Positions 53,273 to 62,701 of a DNA stretch of 64,000 nt are shown piece after piece (within the stretch, counting starts at the first letter, position 1; each line of letters opens with the position of its first letter). The stretch comes from Neoactinobaculum massilliense (GTDB lineage Bacteria > Actinomycetota > Actinomycetes > Actinomycetales > Actinomycetaceae). The stretch covers positions 310,001 through 374,000 of the forward strand of contig NZ_UWPE01000001.1 in assembly GCF_900604955.1 (NCBI RefSeq), written 5' to 3'. The notes beneath the pieces are model-generated. The model saw nothing but the letters and a program-made list of their open reading frames with translations. It was not told the DNA's origin and did no database searches. The translations under genes were made by a program, and so were the position numbers.

Positions 53273-54763
53273 ATGTCTGAAGCAACAGCCATTCAACGAA
53301 GAGGAGGTGGCGCGCTCAAGCGTGGCTTGCATGCACGTCACGTCACCATGATTGCCATCGGCGGGGCCATCGGCACCGGCCTATTTCTCGCATCCGGGCA
53401 AACCATCGCCACGGCCGGACCAGGTGGTGCACTGGTTGCCTACGGGCTCATGGGCATTATGGTGTTCTTCCTCATGCAATCGCTGGGGGAGATGGCAGCG
53501 TATATTCCGGCGTCCGGCTCATTCCAGGAGTACGGGCGCCGTTTCGTGTCCCACAGCTTTGGCTTCGCCATGGGATGGAACTACTGGTACAACTTCGCCG
53601 TCACCGTGGCATCCGAGCTGGCGGCCGCGGCGCTGGTAATGACGTACTGGTTACCGAATACGCCCGGCTGGGTGTGGTCCCTGCTGTTCCTCGTGCTGCT
53701 GGTTGGGCTCAACGTACTCTCCGTCAAGGGATACGGCGAATCGGAATTCTGGTTTGCGCTCATTAAGGTAGCCACCATCATCATTTTCCTCGTGGTGGGC
53801 ATCCTCATGATCGTGGGGATCATGGGTCATGCGCCCGGAGGGCAACACTGGGGAGAGGGCGAGGCGCCCTTCGTTAGCGGCGTGCCCGGTATTCTTGCCG
53901 TATTTATGGTGGCTGGATTCTCCTTCCAGGGCACCGAAATTCTGGGTGTAACGGCGGCGGAAACAAAGGAACCGGAGAAGAATATTCCGCGTGCCACCCG
54001 CACTATTTTTTGGCGCATCCTGCTGTTCTATATCGGGGCGATCGCGGTTATTGGCACCTTGATTTCCTACCGGGACCCGAAGCTGCTGCGCTCGGATGTG
54101 ACGGATGTGGCCGTCTCCCCGTTCACACTGGTCTTTGACCACGCTGGCGTGGCCCTGGCTGCCGGCGTTATGAACGCCGTCATTCTCACCTCCGTGCTAT
54201 CGGCCGGTAACTCCGGACTTTACGTGTCCAGCCGTATGCTGCAGGCCCTCGCGGAGAAGGGGGATGCCCCCGCATTTCTCGCGCGGATTAATCGGCGCGG
54301 CATTCCGGTGGCTGCGCTCATTGCCACGGTTCTCATGGCGCTCGTATGCCTGGGCCTCTCTCACCTGGGAAGCGGCCAGGCGTACTACTGGCTGGTGTCC
54401 GCCTCCGGCCTGGCCGGATTTATCACGTGGATCGGTATTGCCTGGTGCCACTTTAAGTTCCGCCGGGCATTCCTAGCGCAGGGGCATACTCTTGACGAAT
54501 TACCATTCCGCGCCATGTTCTACCCGGCCGGACCGCTGATCGCGCTGGCCATGTGCATATTCGTGGTGATCGGTCAGGGCTACTTCATTGTGACCGGCGG
54601 AGGCGGCGCGATGGACCTGGTGGCCAGCTATATCGGACTGCCGCTGTTCCTCATTCTCTGGATCGTCCACAAGATCGTCACCAAGTCCCCGGTCATCGGC
54701 CCCACGGATGCTGATTTGACCCGCGTTCACGGCACCGCCCCGGTGGATCTGCTGCCGGATTAA
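53273..54763 (+). CDS. APC-family amino acid permease, copy 1
   Basis: 496 residues, about 12 transmembrane helices. RGLHARHVTMIAIGGAIGTGLFLASG is the first helix with the APC substrate-binding GxGxG-type loop, followed by PASGSFQEYGRRF and GWNYWYNFAVTVASEL, as in LysP/GabP-type amino acid:H+ symporters. The ATG at 53273 has AAAGGAGG upstream. Closely similar to the next gene over the full length, which implies a tandem duplication. The substrate cannot be fixed from sequence; basic amino acids are a reasonable guess from the LysP-like motifs. Confidence 0.88.
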   Translation: MSEATAIQRRGGGALKRGLHARHVTMIAIGGAIGTGLFLASGQTIATAGPGGALVAYGLMGIMVFFLMQSLGEMAAYIPASGSFQEYGRRFVSHSFGFAMGWNYWYNFAVTVASELAAAALVMTYWLPNTPGWVWSLLFLVLLVGLNVLSVKGYGESEFWFALIKVATIIIFLVVGILMIVGIMGHAPGGQHWGEGEAPFVSGVPGILAVFMVAGFSFQGTEILGVTAAETKEPEKNIPRATRTIFWRILLFYIGAIAVIGTLISYRDPKLLRSDVTDVAVSPFTLVFDHAGVALAAGVMNAVILTSVLSAGNSGLYVSSRMLQALAEKGDAPAFLARINRRGIPVAALIATVLMALVCLGLSHLGSGQAYYWLVSASGLAGFITWIGIAWCHFKFRRAFLAQGHTLDELPFRAMFYPAGPLIALAMCIFVVIGQGYFIVTGGGGAMDLVASYIGLPLFLILWIVHKIVTKSPVIGPTDADLTRVHGTAPVDLLPD

Positions 54764-54774
54764 AGCGAGCCGGT

Positions 54775-54796
54775 GGGTGGGGTACCCACCCGTTTT
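54775..54796 (+). terminator. Weak terminator between the two permeases
   Basis: GGGTGGG - GTA - CCCACCC followed by GTTTT, starting 12 bases after the stop of the first permease. It may reduce read-through into the second. Confidence 0.5.
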
Positions 54797-54870
54797 GCCA
54801 GCTGGGTGGGTGGCCATCGCTGCCCGCCCAGCCGCATGTAGAGGCACGAGGAACCATTGGAAGGAGGGCC

Positions 54871-56313
54871 ATGAGTAGCGGCCTCAAACGAAACCTGCGG
54901 GCACGCCATGTATCAATGATGGCTCTCGGCGGCGCCATTGGCACCGGACTATTTCTCGCCTCCGGCGAGGCGGTGAGCCAGGCGGGCCCCGGTGGCTCCC
55001 TTGCCGCCTACGCGCTCATGGGCGTACTGGTGCTGGCGGTGATGCAATCCCTAGCGGAGATGGCCGCGGCAATTCCCGTATCCGGCTCCTTCCAGGAGTA
55101 CGCGCGCAGGTTTACATCCGAGGCTTTTGGATTCGCCACCGGATGGAACTACTGGTTTAACGAGGTGGTGACCGTGGCGGCGGAGTTATCCGCGGCGGCC
55201 ATTGTGATGCAGTACTGGTTCCCGGACTCCAGCGCCTGGCTGTGGGCTGGGCTCTTCCTCCTGCTGCTGGTGGCGCTCAACGCACTCACCGTGGGCTGGT
55301 ACGGCGAATCTGAGTTCTGGTTTGCTCTCATCAAAGTGGTGGCCGTCCTCGTATTCCTGACTATCGGAGTGGCCATGATCGTGGGGATCCTCGGTGACTC
55401 GCCGGGCGGGCGGAACTGGAACGTCGGGGAGGCACCATTCGTCGGCGGTGCCGGCGGGGTTGCCGCGGTATTCATGGTGGCCGGTTTCGCATTCCAGGGC
55501 GTGGAATCCATGGGTGTGGCCGCCGGGGAAATGGAGGATCCCACCCGGTCCATCCCGCGCGCCACGCACGCGATCTTCTGGCGCATTCTGCTGTTTTACG
55601 TGGGCGCGATTGCCGTAATTGGTACGGTCCTACCGTATACGGATCCCAATCTCCTGAATTCGGATGTTACCGACGTTGCCGTATCACCATTCACGCTGGT
55701 CCTCGATCACGCGGGGGTGCTGGCCGCAGCCGCGGTCATGAACGCCATTATTCTGGCCTCGGTGCTGTCGTCCGGAAACTCTGTGCTCTACGTGTCGGTG
55801 CGCATGCTTCGTGCCCTGGCCGCGACAGGTTCGGCACCGCGCGGCCTCGCCGTCGTTTCCAAGCGGGGCGTGCCGGTGCGTTCACTACTCGCGTGTGTGC
55901 TGGTGGCAGCGGCCCTCTTCGCGCTCTCCATGTGGGGCAACGGTTCCGCCTATCTCTGGCTTGTCACCGCCTCCTCGATGTCCGGATTCCTTTCCTGGAT
56001 GAGCATCTCCTGGAGTCACATTCGCTTCCGCCGCGCCATGCGGGCCCAGCACCATTCGCTTAGCGCTTTGCCATACCGCGCGCCGCTCTATCCGGTCGCG
56101 CCGGTGCTCTCGCTGGCGCTGTGCGCCTACGTGGTGGTTGGACAGGCGGTGGATGCCGCGCTCTCCGGTGCGGGCCTCGGATACGTTGTCGCTATCCTGT
56201 TTAGCCCGGCTCTCTTCCTCCTCCTCTGGTGGGGGCACCGGGCGGTGACCGGCTCTCGTCGCGTACGCCTTGAGGAGGCCGACCTGTCCGCACCCCAGGA
56301 TATTGAGGTATAA
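54871..56313 (+). CDS. APC-family amino acid permease, copy 2 (tandem paralog)
   Basis: 480 residues, about 12 helices. RARHVSMMALGGAIGTGLFLASG, PVSGSFQEYARRF, GWNYWFNEVVTVAAELSAAAIV: the same signatures as copy 1. Helix 1 and the SFQEY loop are nearly unchanged while the C-terminal third has diverged most. GGAAGGAGG precedes the ATG. Differences around the binding site (for example NFAVTVASEL against NEVVTVAAEL) suggest a shifted substrate. Confidence 0.87.
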   Translation: MSSGLKRNLRARHVSMMALGGAIGTGLFLASGEAVSQAGPGGSLAAYALMGVLVLAVMQSLAEMAAAIPVSGSFQEYARRFTSEAFGFATGWNYWFNEVVTVAAELSAAAIVMQYWFPDSSAWLWAGLFLLLLVALNALTVGWYGESEFWFALIKVVAVLVFLTIGVAMIVGILGDSPGGRNWNVGEAPFVGGAGGVAAVFMVAGFAFQGVESMGVAAGEMEDPTRSIPRATHAIFWRILLFYVGAIAVIGTVLPYTDPNLLNSDVTDVAVSPFTLVLDHAGVLAAAAVMNAIILASVLSSGNSVLYVSVRMLRALAATGSAPRGLAVVSKRGVPVRSLLACVLVAAALFALSMWGNGSAYLWLVTASSMSGFLSWMSISWSHIRFRRAMRAQHHSLSALPYRAPLYPVAPVLSLALCAYVVVGQAVDAALSGAGLGYVVAILFSPALFLLLWWGHRAVTGSRRVRLEEADLSAPQDIEV

Positions 56314-56543
56314 ACAACGCGGGCCTGAGGGCGGCCGGTATCCCGCCCACGCGGAGCGTGAATACGGAGTCGTGACGGCAGCGATGGCCTGATGACAGTG
56401 ATTTCGTAACCACCTCGACGGCCCGCCGACACCGGCGTCGTCACCACTGCGACGTCGTCATGGTGCCGGGACCATAGATACCTTGATGCCACCCGAGCGG
56501 GCGGCAGGATAGACAAGATTACCGCGTGCTCACCCTCGACAGG

Positions 56544-56549
56544 TATGGT
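56544..56549 (+). promoter_or_regulatory. Putative -10 element of glyA (leaderless)
   Basis: TATGGT ends 7 nt before the GTG at 56557. The in-frame ATG at 56545 lies inside this hexamer, so the GTG is preferred as start. An opposing GGCGTCGT motif lies at 56434-56441. Confidence 0.35.
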
Positions 56550-56556
56550 GGCGCCC

Positions 56557-57966
56557 GTGGATAATCACATGAACGCGCCGTTAGCGGCGGTAGATCCGGA
56601 GGTTGCGCGCATACTCGAAGGCGAACTGGGCCGGCAACGTAATGGGCTGGAAATGATTGCCTCGGAAAACTTTGTACCGCGGGCGGTGATGCAGGCTCAG
56701 GGGTCCGTACTCACAAACAAGTACGCCGAAGGTTACCCGGGCCGGCGCTACTACGGTGGGTGCGAATGGGTGGATCGCGTGGAGCGACTGGCCATTGAAC
56801 GTGCGAAGGCCCTGTATGGGGCAACGTACGCGAATGTACAGCCGCACTCGGGCGCTCAGGCAAATGAGGCCATCTATGGCGCGTTCATGAAGCCGGGGGA
56901 GACCGTGATGGGCCTTGCGCTGGATCAGGGCGGGCACCTCACCCACGGCATGAAACTCAACTATTCGGGCCGCATCTTCAACGCGGTTGCCTACGGATTG
57001 AACCGGCAAACCTACCGCATCGATATGGATGAGGTGGCAAAAATGGCCCGGCTATACCATCCAAAAATGATTATTGCCGGCTGGTCCGCCTACCCGCGGC
57101 ACCTTGATTTTGCGGCATTTCGGCAGATTGCGGATGAGGTGGGGGCGGTTCTTTGGACGGACATGGCCCATTTCGCCGGGCTGGTGGCCGCGGGACTTCA
57201 CCCGAATCCGGTGTCGTACTCGGACGTGGTGACCACCACCATTCACAAGACGCTGGGCGGCCCGCGCTCGGGCATGATCCTGTCGCGGGATGCGGACAAG
57301 TACGCCAAAGTGCTCAATCGCGCCGTATTCCCGGGACTCCAGGGCGGTCCGCTCGAGCATGTCATCGCCGCGAAGGCCGTAGCGTTGGGGCTGGCCAGCG
57401 GTGAAGATTTCAGGGAGCGTCAGCAGCGCACGCTGGAGGGCGCACAGATCCTCGCGCAGCGTCTGCTGGAGCCGGACGTTAAGGAAGCCGGCATCACGCT
57501 GGTGACCGGCGGCACGGATGTGCACCTTGTGCTGGTGGACCTGCGCCACGCGGACCTTAACGGGCGCGAGGCGGAAAACCTGCTGGCGTCCATCGGTATT
57601 ACGGTCAACCGCAATGCGGTGCCGTGGGATCCGCGGCCGGCCATGGTGACGTCCGGGTTGCGTATCGGCACCCCGGCGCTGGCCACGCGCGGTTTTGGCG
57701 AGGCGGAGTTCGAGGAGGTGGCGGACATTATTGCCACCGCGCTGGTGGCCGGACAGCAGGCGGATGTGGATGCGCTCTCCGCGCGGGTCCGCGCGCTCAC
57801 TGAGGCCTTCCCGCTCTATGAAGGATTGGACCAGACAGGCGCGCGAGAGGTTACGACGGCCGGCTCGAGTGCCGCGGATTTCAGCGCGGTGACGACGCCG
57901 ATGCCGGCCCCCGGTGCGATAGCCGGGGCGAGTGAGGGATCGGCTCGTACCAAGGAGGAGAACTAG
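56557..57966 (+). CDS. glyA: Serine hydroxymethyltransferase
   Basis: PLP enzyme converting serine and tetrahydrofolate to glycine and 5,10-methylene-THF. 469 residues, or 473 if the ATG at 56545 is used. [34 protein letters not shown], the PLP lysine in [39 protein letters not shown]. The last about 45 residues ([17 protein letters not shown]...) are a low-complexity tail not usual in the family. The stop overlaps the folD start by one base, a functional pair in one-carbon metabolism. Confidence 0.96.
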   Translation: MDNHMNAPLAAVDPEVARILEGELGRQRNGLEMIASENFVPRAVMQAQGSVLTNKYAEGYPGRRYYGGCEWVDRVERLAIERAKALYGATYANVQPHSGAQANEAIYGAFMKPGETVMGLALDQGGHLTHGMKLNYSGRIFNAVAYGLNRQTYRIDMDEVAKMARLYHPKMIIAGWSAYPRHLDFAAFRQIADEVGAVLWTDMAHFAGLVAAGLHPNPVSYSDVVTTTIHKTLGGPRSGMILSRDADKYAKVLNRAVFPGLQGGPLEHVIAAKAVALGLASGEDFRERQQRTLEGAQILAQRLLEPDVKEAGITLVTGGTDVHLVLVDLRHADLNGREAENLLASIGITVNRNAVPWDPRPAMVTSGLRIGTPALATRGFGEAEFEEVADIIATALVAGQQADVDALSARVRALTEAFPLYEGLDQTGAREVTTAGSSAADFSAVTTPMPAPGAIAGASEGSARTKEEN

Positions 57967-58844
57967 TGGCGCGCATGCTGGATGGTCGGGTAGCTGCGGC
58001 CCAGATTAAAGCGGAGCTGCGCCAGCGAGTGGCGCGGCTCAAGGAGCACGGCATGACGCCGGGACTGGGCACAATTCTGGTGGGCGACGATCTTCCCTCG
58101 CACAAGTATGTGGATCTCAAGCATAGGGACTGCGCGGAGGTAGGTATTGCCTCAATCCGGCGCGATCTGCCGGCGTCGGCCTCCGAGGCGGAGGTACGCG
58201 GCGTGATCCGAGAGCTAAATGAGGACCCCGCGTGTACCGGCTACATTCTTCAGCTTCCTCTCCCGGACGGCATGGCCGAGGCCTCCATCATTGAGGATAT
58301 TGATCCCGCGAAGGATGCGGATGGGCTCCACCCCATGAACCTTGGCCGTCTGGCCCTCACGGCCAATCAGCCAATCGGCACGCCGGTCGGGTGCACGCCC
58401 GCGGGGATTCTGGAGCTTCTGAGACGTCACGGCATATCCCTCCGTGGCAAACGCGTGGCGGTAGTAGGCCAGGGGGTGACGGCAGGGCGTCCACTCGGCC
58501 TGCTGCTCAGCCGAAAAGAAGTGGGTGCCACCGTCACGCTGTGCCGCTCCACCACCGAGAACCTTCACCGTATTTTGATGGAATCGGATGTCATCGTGGC
58601 CGCTGTGGGACGTGCGCACCTGGTGGGCCCGGAAGATGTTCCGGAGGGCGCGGTTCTGGTGGATGTTGGGGTAACGCGCACGCGGGATGCCAACGGAAAA
58701 TGGCATACCATCGGGGATATTGACCCGGCCTCCTGGGAGAAAGCCTCCTGGGCAACGCCAAATCCCGGGGGCGTGGGGCCCATGACTCGCGTCATGCTGC
58801 TGGACAACGTGGTGCGGATGGCCGAGCGGCGCCTGGCTGCATAG
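57966..58844 (+). CDS. folD: Methylene-THF dehydrogenase / cyclohydrolase
   Basis: Oxidises 5,10-methylene-THF to 10-formyl-THF, supplying purine and formyl-Met synthesis. 292 residues. Catalytic Lys and Tyr region [55 protein letters not shown] and the NADP-binding [18 protein letters not shown] (normally GRSxxVGxP, so slightly altered). GTG start; coupled to glyA. AAGGAGGA lies just upstream. Confidence 0.95.
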   Translation: MARMLDGRVAAAQIKAELRQRVARLKEHGMTPGLGTILVGDDLPSHKYVDLKHRDCAEVGIASIRRDLPASASEAEVRGVIRELNEDPACTGYILQLPLPDGMAEASIIEDIDPAKDADGLHPMNLGRLALTANQPIGTPVGCTPAGILELLRRHGISLRGKRVAVVGQGVTAGRPLGLLLSRKEVGATVTLCRSTTENLHRILMESDVIVAAVGRAHLVGPEDVPEGAVLVDVGVTRTRDANGKWHTIGDIDPASWEKASWATPNPGGVGPMTRVMLLDNVVRMAERRLAA

Positions 58845-58864
58845 CAGGTGGCAGGGAGGAACAA

Positions 58865-59683
58865 ATGAAAATAACAACCGTGAACGTGAACGGCATTCGT
58901 GCCGCCGTGCGTAAAGGTATGCGGGACTGGGTGGCCGCCGAGGCGCCGGACGTCATTCTCATGCAGGAGGTGCGCGCCGACCCAGAGATAGTGACAACGG
59001 TGCTCCCGAATTCCGCGTACACGGTGCTGGTGGAAGCCTCCAAGCTCAAGGGCCGTGCCGGCGTGGCCGTGGCCGTGCGCCACGGGCTTGACATCGGCGA
59101 GGTACGGCGCGGGCTGCCGGAGGATGACATTCCTGTGGACACCGGCCGGTGGCTTGAGGTGGACCTGCCGGGGCTCACGGTGATTAGTGCCTATCTGCAC
59201 TCCGGGGTTGCCTCTAAGCCGGAAAAGATGGACGCCAAGTACGCGCACCTGGACCGGGTGTCCGCGCGCCTCGCGGAACTGGATACCGCGGCTCCCATCC
59301 TCGTGTGCGGGGACTTCAACGTGGTGCGAGACGAACGCGGCATCGCCAACTGGCGTTCTAATCACAATCGCACCTCCGGCGTGCTCGATCAGGAAATCGC
59401 CTACCTGGACCGGTGGTTTGAGGCGGGTTGGAGTGACGTGCAACGTGAGCTTGAGGACCGCGCGGGCGGCGTCGTCGAAACCGATGGCGTGAAGAAGGAC
59501 GTCTACACGTGGTGGTCCCAGCGCGGGAAGGCGTTTGATAACAACGTTGGCTGGCGCATCGACTACCAGATGGCAACCGCACCGCTTGCCGCCCGGGCAG
59601 AGACGTTCGCGGTGGGGCGCGCGGATGCGTGGGATAGGCGCTGGTCTGACCATGCGCCACTCACTGTTACTTACGATTTGTAG
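58865..59683 (+). CDS. xthA: Exodeoxyribonuclease III
   Basis: AP endonuclease and 3'-5' exonuclease for base excision repair. 272 residues. KITTVNVNGIRAAVRKG (metal Asn), VILMQEVRA (Glu), LVCGDFNVVRDE (Asp/Asn), YTWWSQRG, WRIDYQMAT and WSDHAPLTVTYDL (catalytic His). GGGAGGAAC before the ATG, 20 bases after folD. Part of the glyA-folD-xthA-manC-LOG gene string. Confidence 0.94.
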   Translation: MKITTVNVNGIRAAVRKGMRDWVAAEAPDVILMQEVRADPEIVTTVLPNSAYTVLVEASKLKGRAGVAVAVRHGLDIGEVRRGLPEDDIPVDTGRWLEVDLPGLTVISAYLHSGVASKPEKMDAKYAHLDRVSARLAELDTAAPILVCGDFNVVRDERGIANWRSNHNRTSGVLDQEIAYLDRWFEAGWSDVQRELEDRAGGVVETDGVKKDVYTWWSQRGKAFDNNVGWRIDYQMATAPLAARAETFAVGRADAWDRRWSDHAPLTVTYDL

Positions 59684-59715
59684 TAATAATGGCGCCCGCA
59701 GGTAGGAGGAACACT

Positions 59716-60813
59716 TTGAGTTTTCACGCGATTATCCCGGCCGGAGGCATCGGTTCGCGGTTGTGGCCGCTTTCGCGCGCCGCACGGCCGAAGTTTCTAC
59801 TGGACCTTGAGGGTAACGGGCACTCCATGCTGCAGAACACGGTGGAGCGGCTGGCGCCCTACGCGGACTCCGTCACCGTGGTGACCGGCGCCGCGCACGC
59901 CGAGGGCGTACGTGACCAGCTGGCCGATGTGGCACCCGGGATAGATAAGCACGTGGTCGTGGAGCCGGTGCCCCGGGGCACGCTGCCGGCCATCGTGCTT
60001 GCTGCGCTACTCATTCAGCGCCGCTACGGGGACGCGGTGGTCGGTTCGTTTGCCGCCGATCACGTGATTCGCGATACCGCGGCGTTCGGGCGTGCACTAG
60101 GCGCCGCCGAGGCCGCCGCGCGCGAGGGCATGCTCGCCACCATCGGGATTACCCCCGACCGTCCCTCCACCGGCTTCGGCTATATCCATCTGGATGGACC
60201 CGCTCCCGCGAACGGCGCGTGGGGGAGGGCCGCCGCATTCGTGGAAAAGCCTGATTCGGCCACCGCACAGCGCTACCTGGACTCCGGGGACTACCTGTGG
60301 AACGCCGGCATGTTTGTTTTCCGGGTATCCGCGCTTACCGAGTCCTACACGGAGATCGCGGACACGGTCAGTCACCTGCGTGAGGTGGTGGGCGGCGGTA
60401 CGCAGGACTTCGCCTGGAGTACGACGGCGAGGGCCGGCTGGGAGGCCACCCCCGTCTCTGTTATCGACACGGCGCTGGCCGAACCGCTGGCTGCACGCGG
60501 TCTGGTGGCCGTGGCGCCGGCGGACATGGGGTGGTCCGATGTGGGCGATTTTGCCTCGGCCGGTGATCTGCTGGACACGGATGAGCGCACGGCCCAGGTG
60601 GCGCCGGGTGGTAAGCCGCAGACCGTCCTGGCGCTCGATTCTGATGGTGCGTTGGTGTATGCCTCGGGTAAACCCGTGGTGCTCGTGGGCGTACCGGATG
60701 CCGTGGTGGTGGATAGCGGGGACGTATTATTGGTCACCCGCAGGGCGGCCGCGCAGCAGGTAAAAGGCGCCGTGGACGCGCTCCGTGCCATGGGAATGAA
60801 CGATTTGCGCTAG
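59716..60813 (+). CDS. manC: Mannose-1-phosphate guanylyltransferase
   Basis: Makes GDP-mannose from mannose-1-phosphate and GTP, for cell-surface mannosylation. 365 residues, the short form without the C-terminal isomerase domain. Signature FHAIIPAGGIGSRLWPLSRAARPKFLLDL at the N-terminus, the PRGTLPA motif, FAADHVI, FVEKPD and YLWNAGMFVF. Start is TTG at 59716 with GGTAGGAGGA upstream. An in-frame codon at 59689 is less likely because it lies before the Shine-Dalgarno. Confidence 0.93.
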   Translation: MSFHAIIPAGGIGSRLWPLSRAARPKFLLDLEGNGHSMLQNTVERLAPYADSVTVVTGAAHAEGVRDQLADVAPGIDKHVVVEPVPRGTLPAIVLAALLIQRRYGDAVVGSFAADHVIRDTAAFGRALGAAEAAAREGMLATIGITPDRPSTGFGYIHLDGPAPANGAWGRAAAFVEKPDSATAQRYLDSGDYLWNAGMFVFRVSALTESYTEIADTVSHLREVVGGGTQDFAWSTTARAGWEATPVSVIDTALAEPLAARGLVAVAPADMGWSDVGDFASAGDLLDTDERTAQVAPGGKPQTVLALDSDGALVYASGKPVVLVGVPDAVVVDSGDVLLVTRRAAAQQVKGAVDALRAMGMNDLR

Positions 60814-60839
60814 GCGCGGCAGGCTGGAGAGGAGAACAT

Positions 60840-61604
60840 ATGCGAGACGAATATTGGCGCGGTGCACAGGTCCGGCGCGGGAAACTCATTCCATCCACCA
60901 CGGCGGACACCAAGCTACTTCGTGAGACGGGACCGGAGGCTGCCTGGACTAAGACGGACCCGTGGCGCGTACTGCGAATTCAATCCGAGTTCGTGGAGGG
61001 ATTTGGCGCCATGGCGGAGATGCCGCCGTGTATCTCCGTTTTTGGGTCCGCGCGGCTGCGCGAGGATTCACCGTACTATGCGGTGGCGCGGGAGATCGCG
61101 CGGCGTCTAGCGGAGGCCGGATGGGGCGTCATCACCGGTGGCGGCCCGGGCATGATGGAGGCCGCAAACCGCGGCGCCAAGGACGCCGACGGGCTCTCCG
61201 TGGGCCTTGGCATTGAGCTTCCGCATGAACAGGGCCTCAACGAGTGGGTGGACTTCGGCCTCAACTTCCGCTATTTCTTTGTGCGAAAGATGATGTTCCT
61301 CAAGTACGCCTCCGGATTTGTGGTGATGCCCGGCGGATTCGGCACGCTGGACGAACTCTTCGAGGCCATCACGCTGCGCCAGACGGGTAAGGTGCACCAG
61401 TTCCCCCTGGTATTGGTGGGACGTGAGTACTGGGACGGGCTCGTGGACTGGATTCGGGGCCGGCTTGTTGCTGAAAAGGTCATTGCCCCCACGGATCCTG
61501 ATCTGATCGGCGTGGTGGATACGGCCGATGAAGCGGTGGCCTACATGCTGAATAATCTGCCACCCCTACAGGTGGACGACGCCGGGACGTCCGGCGCCAA
61601 CTAG
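60840..61604 (+). CDS. LOG family nucleotide phosphoribohydrolase (Rossmann fold)
   Basis: 254 residues. PPCISVFGSARL, GVITGGGPGMMEAANRGA and VMPGGFGTLDELFEAITLRQTGK (PGGxGTxxE) are the LOG/TIGR00730 motifs. The family hydrolyses nucleoside 5'-monophosphates to base and ribose-5-phosphate and, in some actinobacteria, yields cytokinins. AGGAGA before the ATG. Conserved neighbour of DUF3117 in actinobacteria. The 3' end carries an ACGACGCC within coding sequence. Confidence 0.9.
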   Translation: MRDEYWRGAQVRRGKLIPSTTADTKLLRETGPEAAWTKTDPWRVLRIQSEFVEGFGAMAEMPPCISVFGSARLREDSPYYAVAREIARRLAEAGWGVITGGGPGMMEAANRGAKDADGLSVGLGIELPHEQGLNEWVDFGLNFRYFFVRKMMFLKYASGFVVMPGGFGTLDELFEAITLRQTGKVHQFPLVLVGREYWDGLVDWIRGRLVAEKVIAPTDPDLIGVVDTADEAVAYMLNNLPPLQVDDAGTSGAN

Positions 61605-61779
61605 CCGCGCGTTCTGCAAGCGAGGTTTGCGACCAGCAGGGAAACTCGCGCGGGGTGGAACAGTCACCTGCGGGTAAGACGCGCCGGCTATTTTGGGGAT
61701 ATTCGCCGGCCTCTGGCTACCAATTCGGTAAGATAGGAGAGGTCGATCGCATAAAGCGTCGAAGGAAAGGACGGAAAAT

Positions 61780-61947
61780 ATGGCAGCCATGAAGCCACGC
61801 ACAGGTGATGGTCCCCTGGAAGTGGAGCGCGAGCCACGTACTATCGTTGTCCGGATGCCGGTAGACGGAGGTGGGCGTCTGGTTATCGAGCTGAATGACG
61901 AAGAGGCCACCCATCTTAAGGAGGCACTGGCCGCTATCGAGCGCTAG
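61780..61947 (+). CDS. DUF3117 small protein
   Basis: 55 residues: KPRTGDGPLEVEREPRTIV, VRMPVDGGGRLVIELND, ending EALAAIER. This is the highly conserved actinobacterial DUF3117 family, function unknown, seen in the same place (between LOG and an O-methyltransferase region) in Mycobacterium. GAAGGAAAGGACGG upstream. A TAAGAT at 61729-61734 could be its -10 element. Followed by a strong terminator, so it is expressed alone. Confidence 0.88.
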   Translation: MAAMKPRTGDGPLEVEREPRTIVVRMPVDGGGRLVIELNDEEATHLKEALAAIER

Positions 61948-61960
61948 TGAAAATAAGCTG

Positions 61961-61988
61961 CTGGGCCGCCGCGGGCGGCCCAGTTTTT
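61961..61988 (+). terminator. Rho-independent terminator after DUF3117
   Basis: CTGGGCCGCC - GCG - GGCGGCCCAG, perfect 10-bp stem, followed by TTTTT. Confidence 0.92.
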
Positions 61989-62026
61989 ATATCCGCATAG
62001 TTTTTATGTTCGCGCGAAGTGCGGGC

Positions 62027-62644
62027 CTACGGGACGACGACGAGCACGCCGTCGCCGATGGGAACCAGCGTCGAGGTGATCTCCTCCGCCTCAACATCGC
62101 GTAGCAGATTGCGCATGGCCACCACGTTCTCCTCGCGGCGCGCCGGATCCGGAACGTGCCCACCCTGGAACGCGTGTGCCACAATCGCTAGCCCGCCACG
62201 GCGAAGGAGCCGTAGTGCCTCCTCAAGGTCCGCGCGCGCCTGAAGCGGATCACCGTCTATAAGGACCAGATCATAGGAGCCGGAGGCCAGGCGCGGCAGG
62301 ATATCCGTGGATGTACCCTCGATAATACGGGTGCGGTTGGAACGAACACCGGCGCTATGAAACGCGGAGCGCGCCCGCATCTGTGCCTCGTGGTTCGTAT
62401 CGATGGTGGTGAGCACCAGGCCATCGGTGCCCAGGAGATGGAGGCCCGAGACGCCGGTACCGGTGCCGATCTCAACGGCCGTGCGTGCGCCGATGAGTCG
62501 AGCGAGGACGGCGAGAAAATGCGCCGCTGCGGGGGACATGGCGTCCACTCCCAGTTCGCGGGCCGCCTGACGCGCATCCCGCGTTACGTGGTCCTCGCCG
62601 GTGCGCTCTTCCGCGTAGGCCCACTCCTGAGTGTGATCGGCCAT
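62027..62644 (-). CDS. SAM-dependent O-methyltransferase (CCoMT-like family 3)
   Basis: 205 residues. AVEIGTGTGVSGLHLL is the SAM motif near residues 55-70, then TIDTNHEAQMRARSAF, YDLVLIDGDPL and a LLRRGGLAIVAH segment. Typical stand-alone O-methyltransferase of actinobacteria (compare the one next to sigE in Mycobacterium). GAGGAGG before the ATG. Substrate unknown. Convergent with DUF3117, separated by its terminator. Confidence 0.88.
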   Translation of the reverse strand: MADHTQEWAYAEERTGEDHVTRDARQAARELGVDAMSPAAAHFLAVLARLIGARTAVEIGTGTGVSGLHLLGTDGLVLTTIDTNHEAQMRARSAFHSAGVRSNRTRIIEGTSTDILPRLASGSYDLVLIDGDPLQARADLEEALRLLRRGGLAIVAHAFQGGHVPDPARREENVVAMRNLLRDVEAEEITSTLVPIGDGVLVVVP

Positions 62645-62701
62645 TGGTCCTCCTCTACTATGCTCGTCCCATCGTAGTGGCTTGACGAGACGGCGTTGTA
62701 C

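Noticed and set aside
56314-56543. Folate (THF) or ZTP riboswitch before glyA-folD
   Set aside because: GC hairpins exist, but I cannot match the conserved cores of either class. A leaderless glyA start would also leave no room for a leader.
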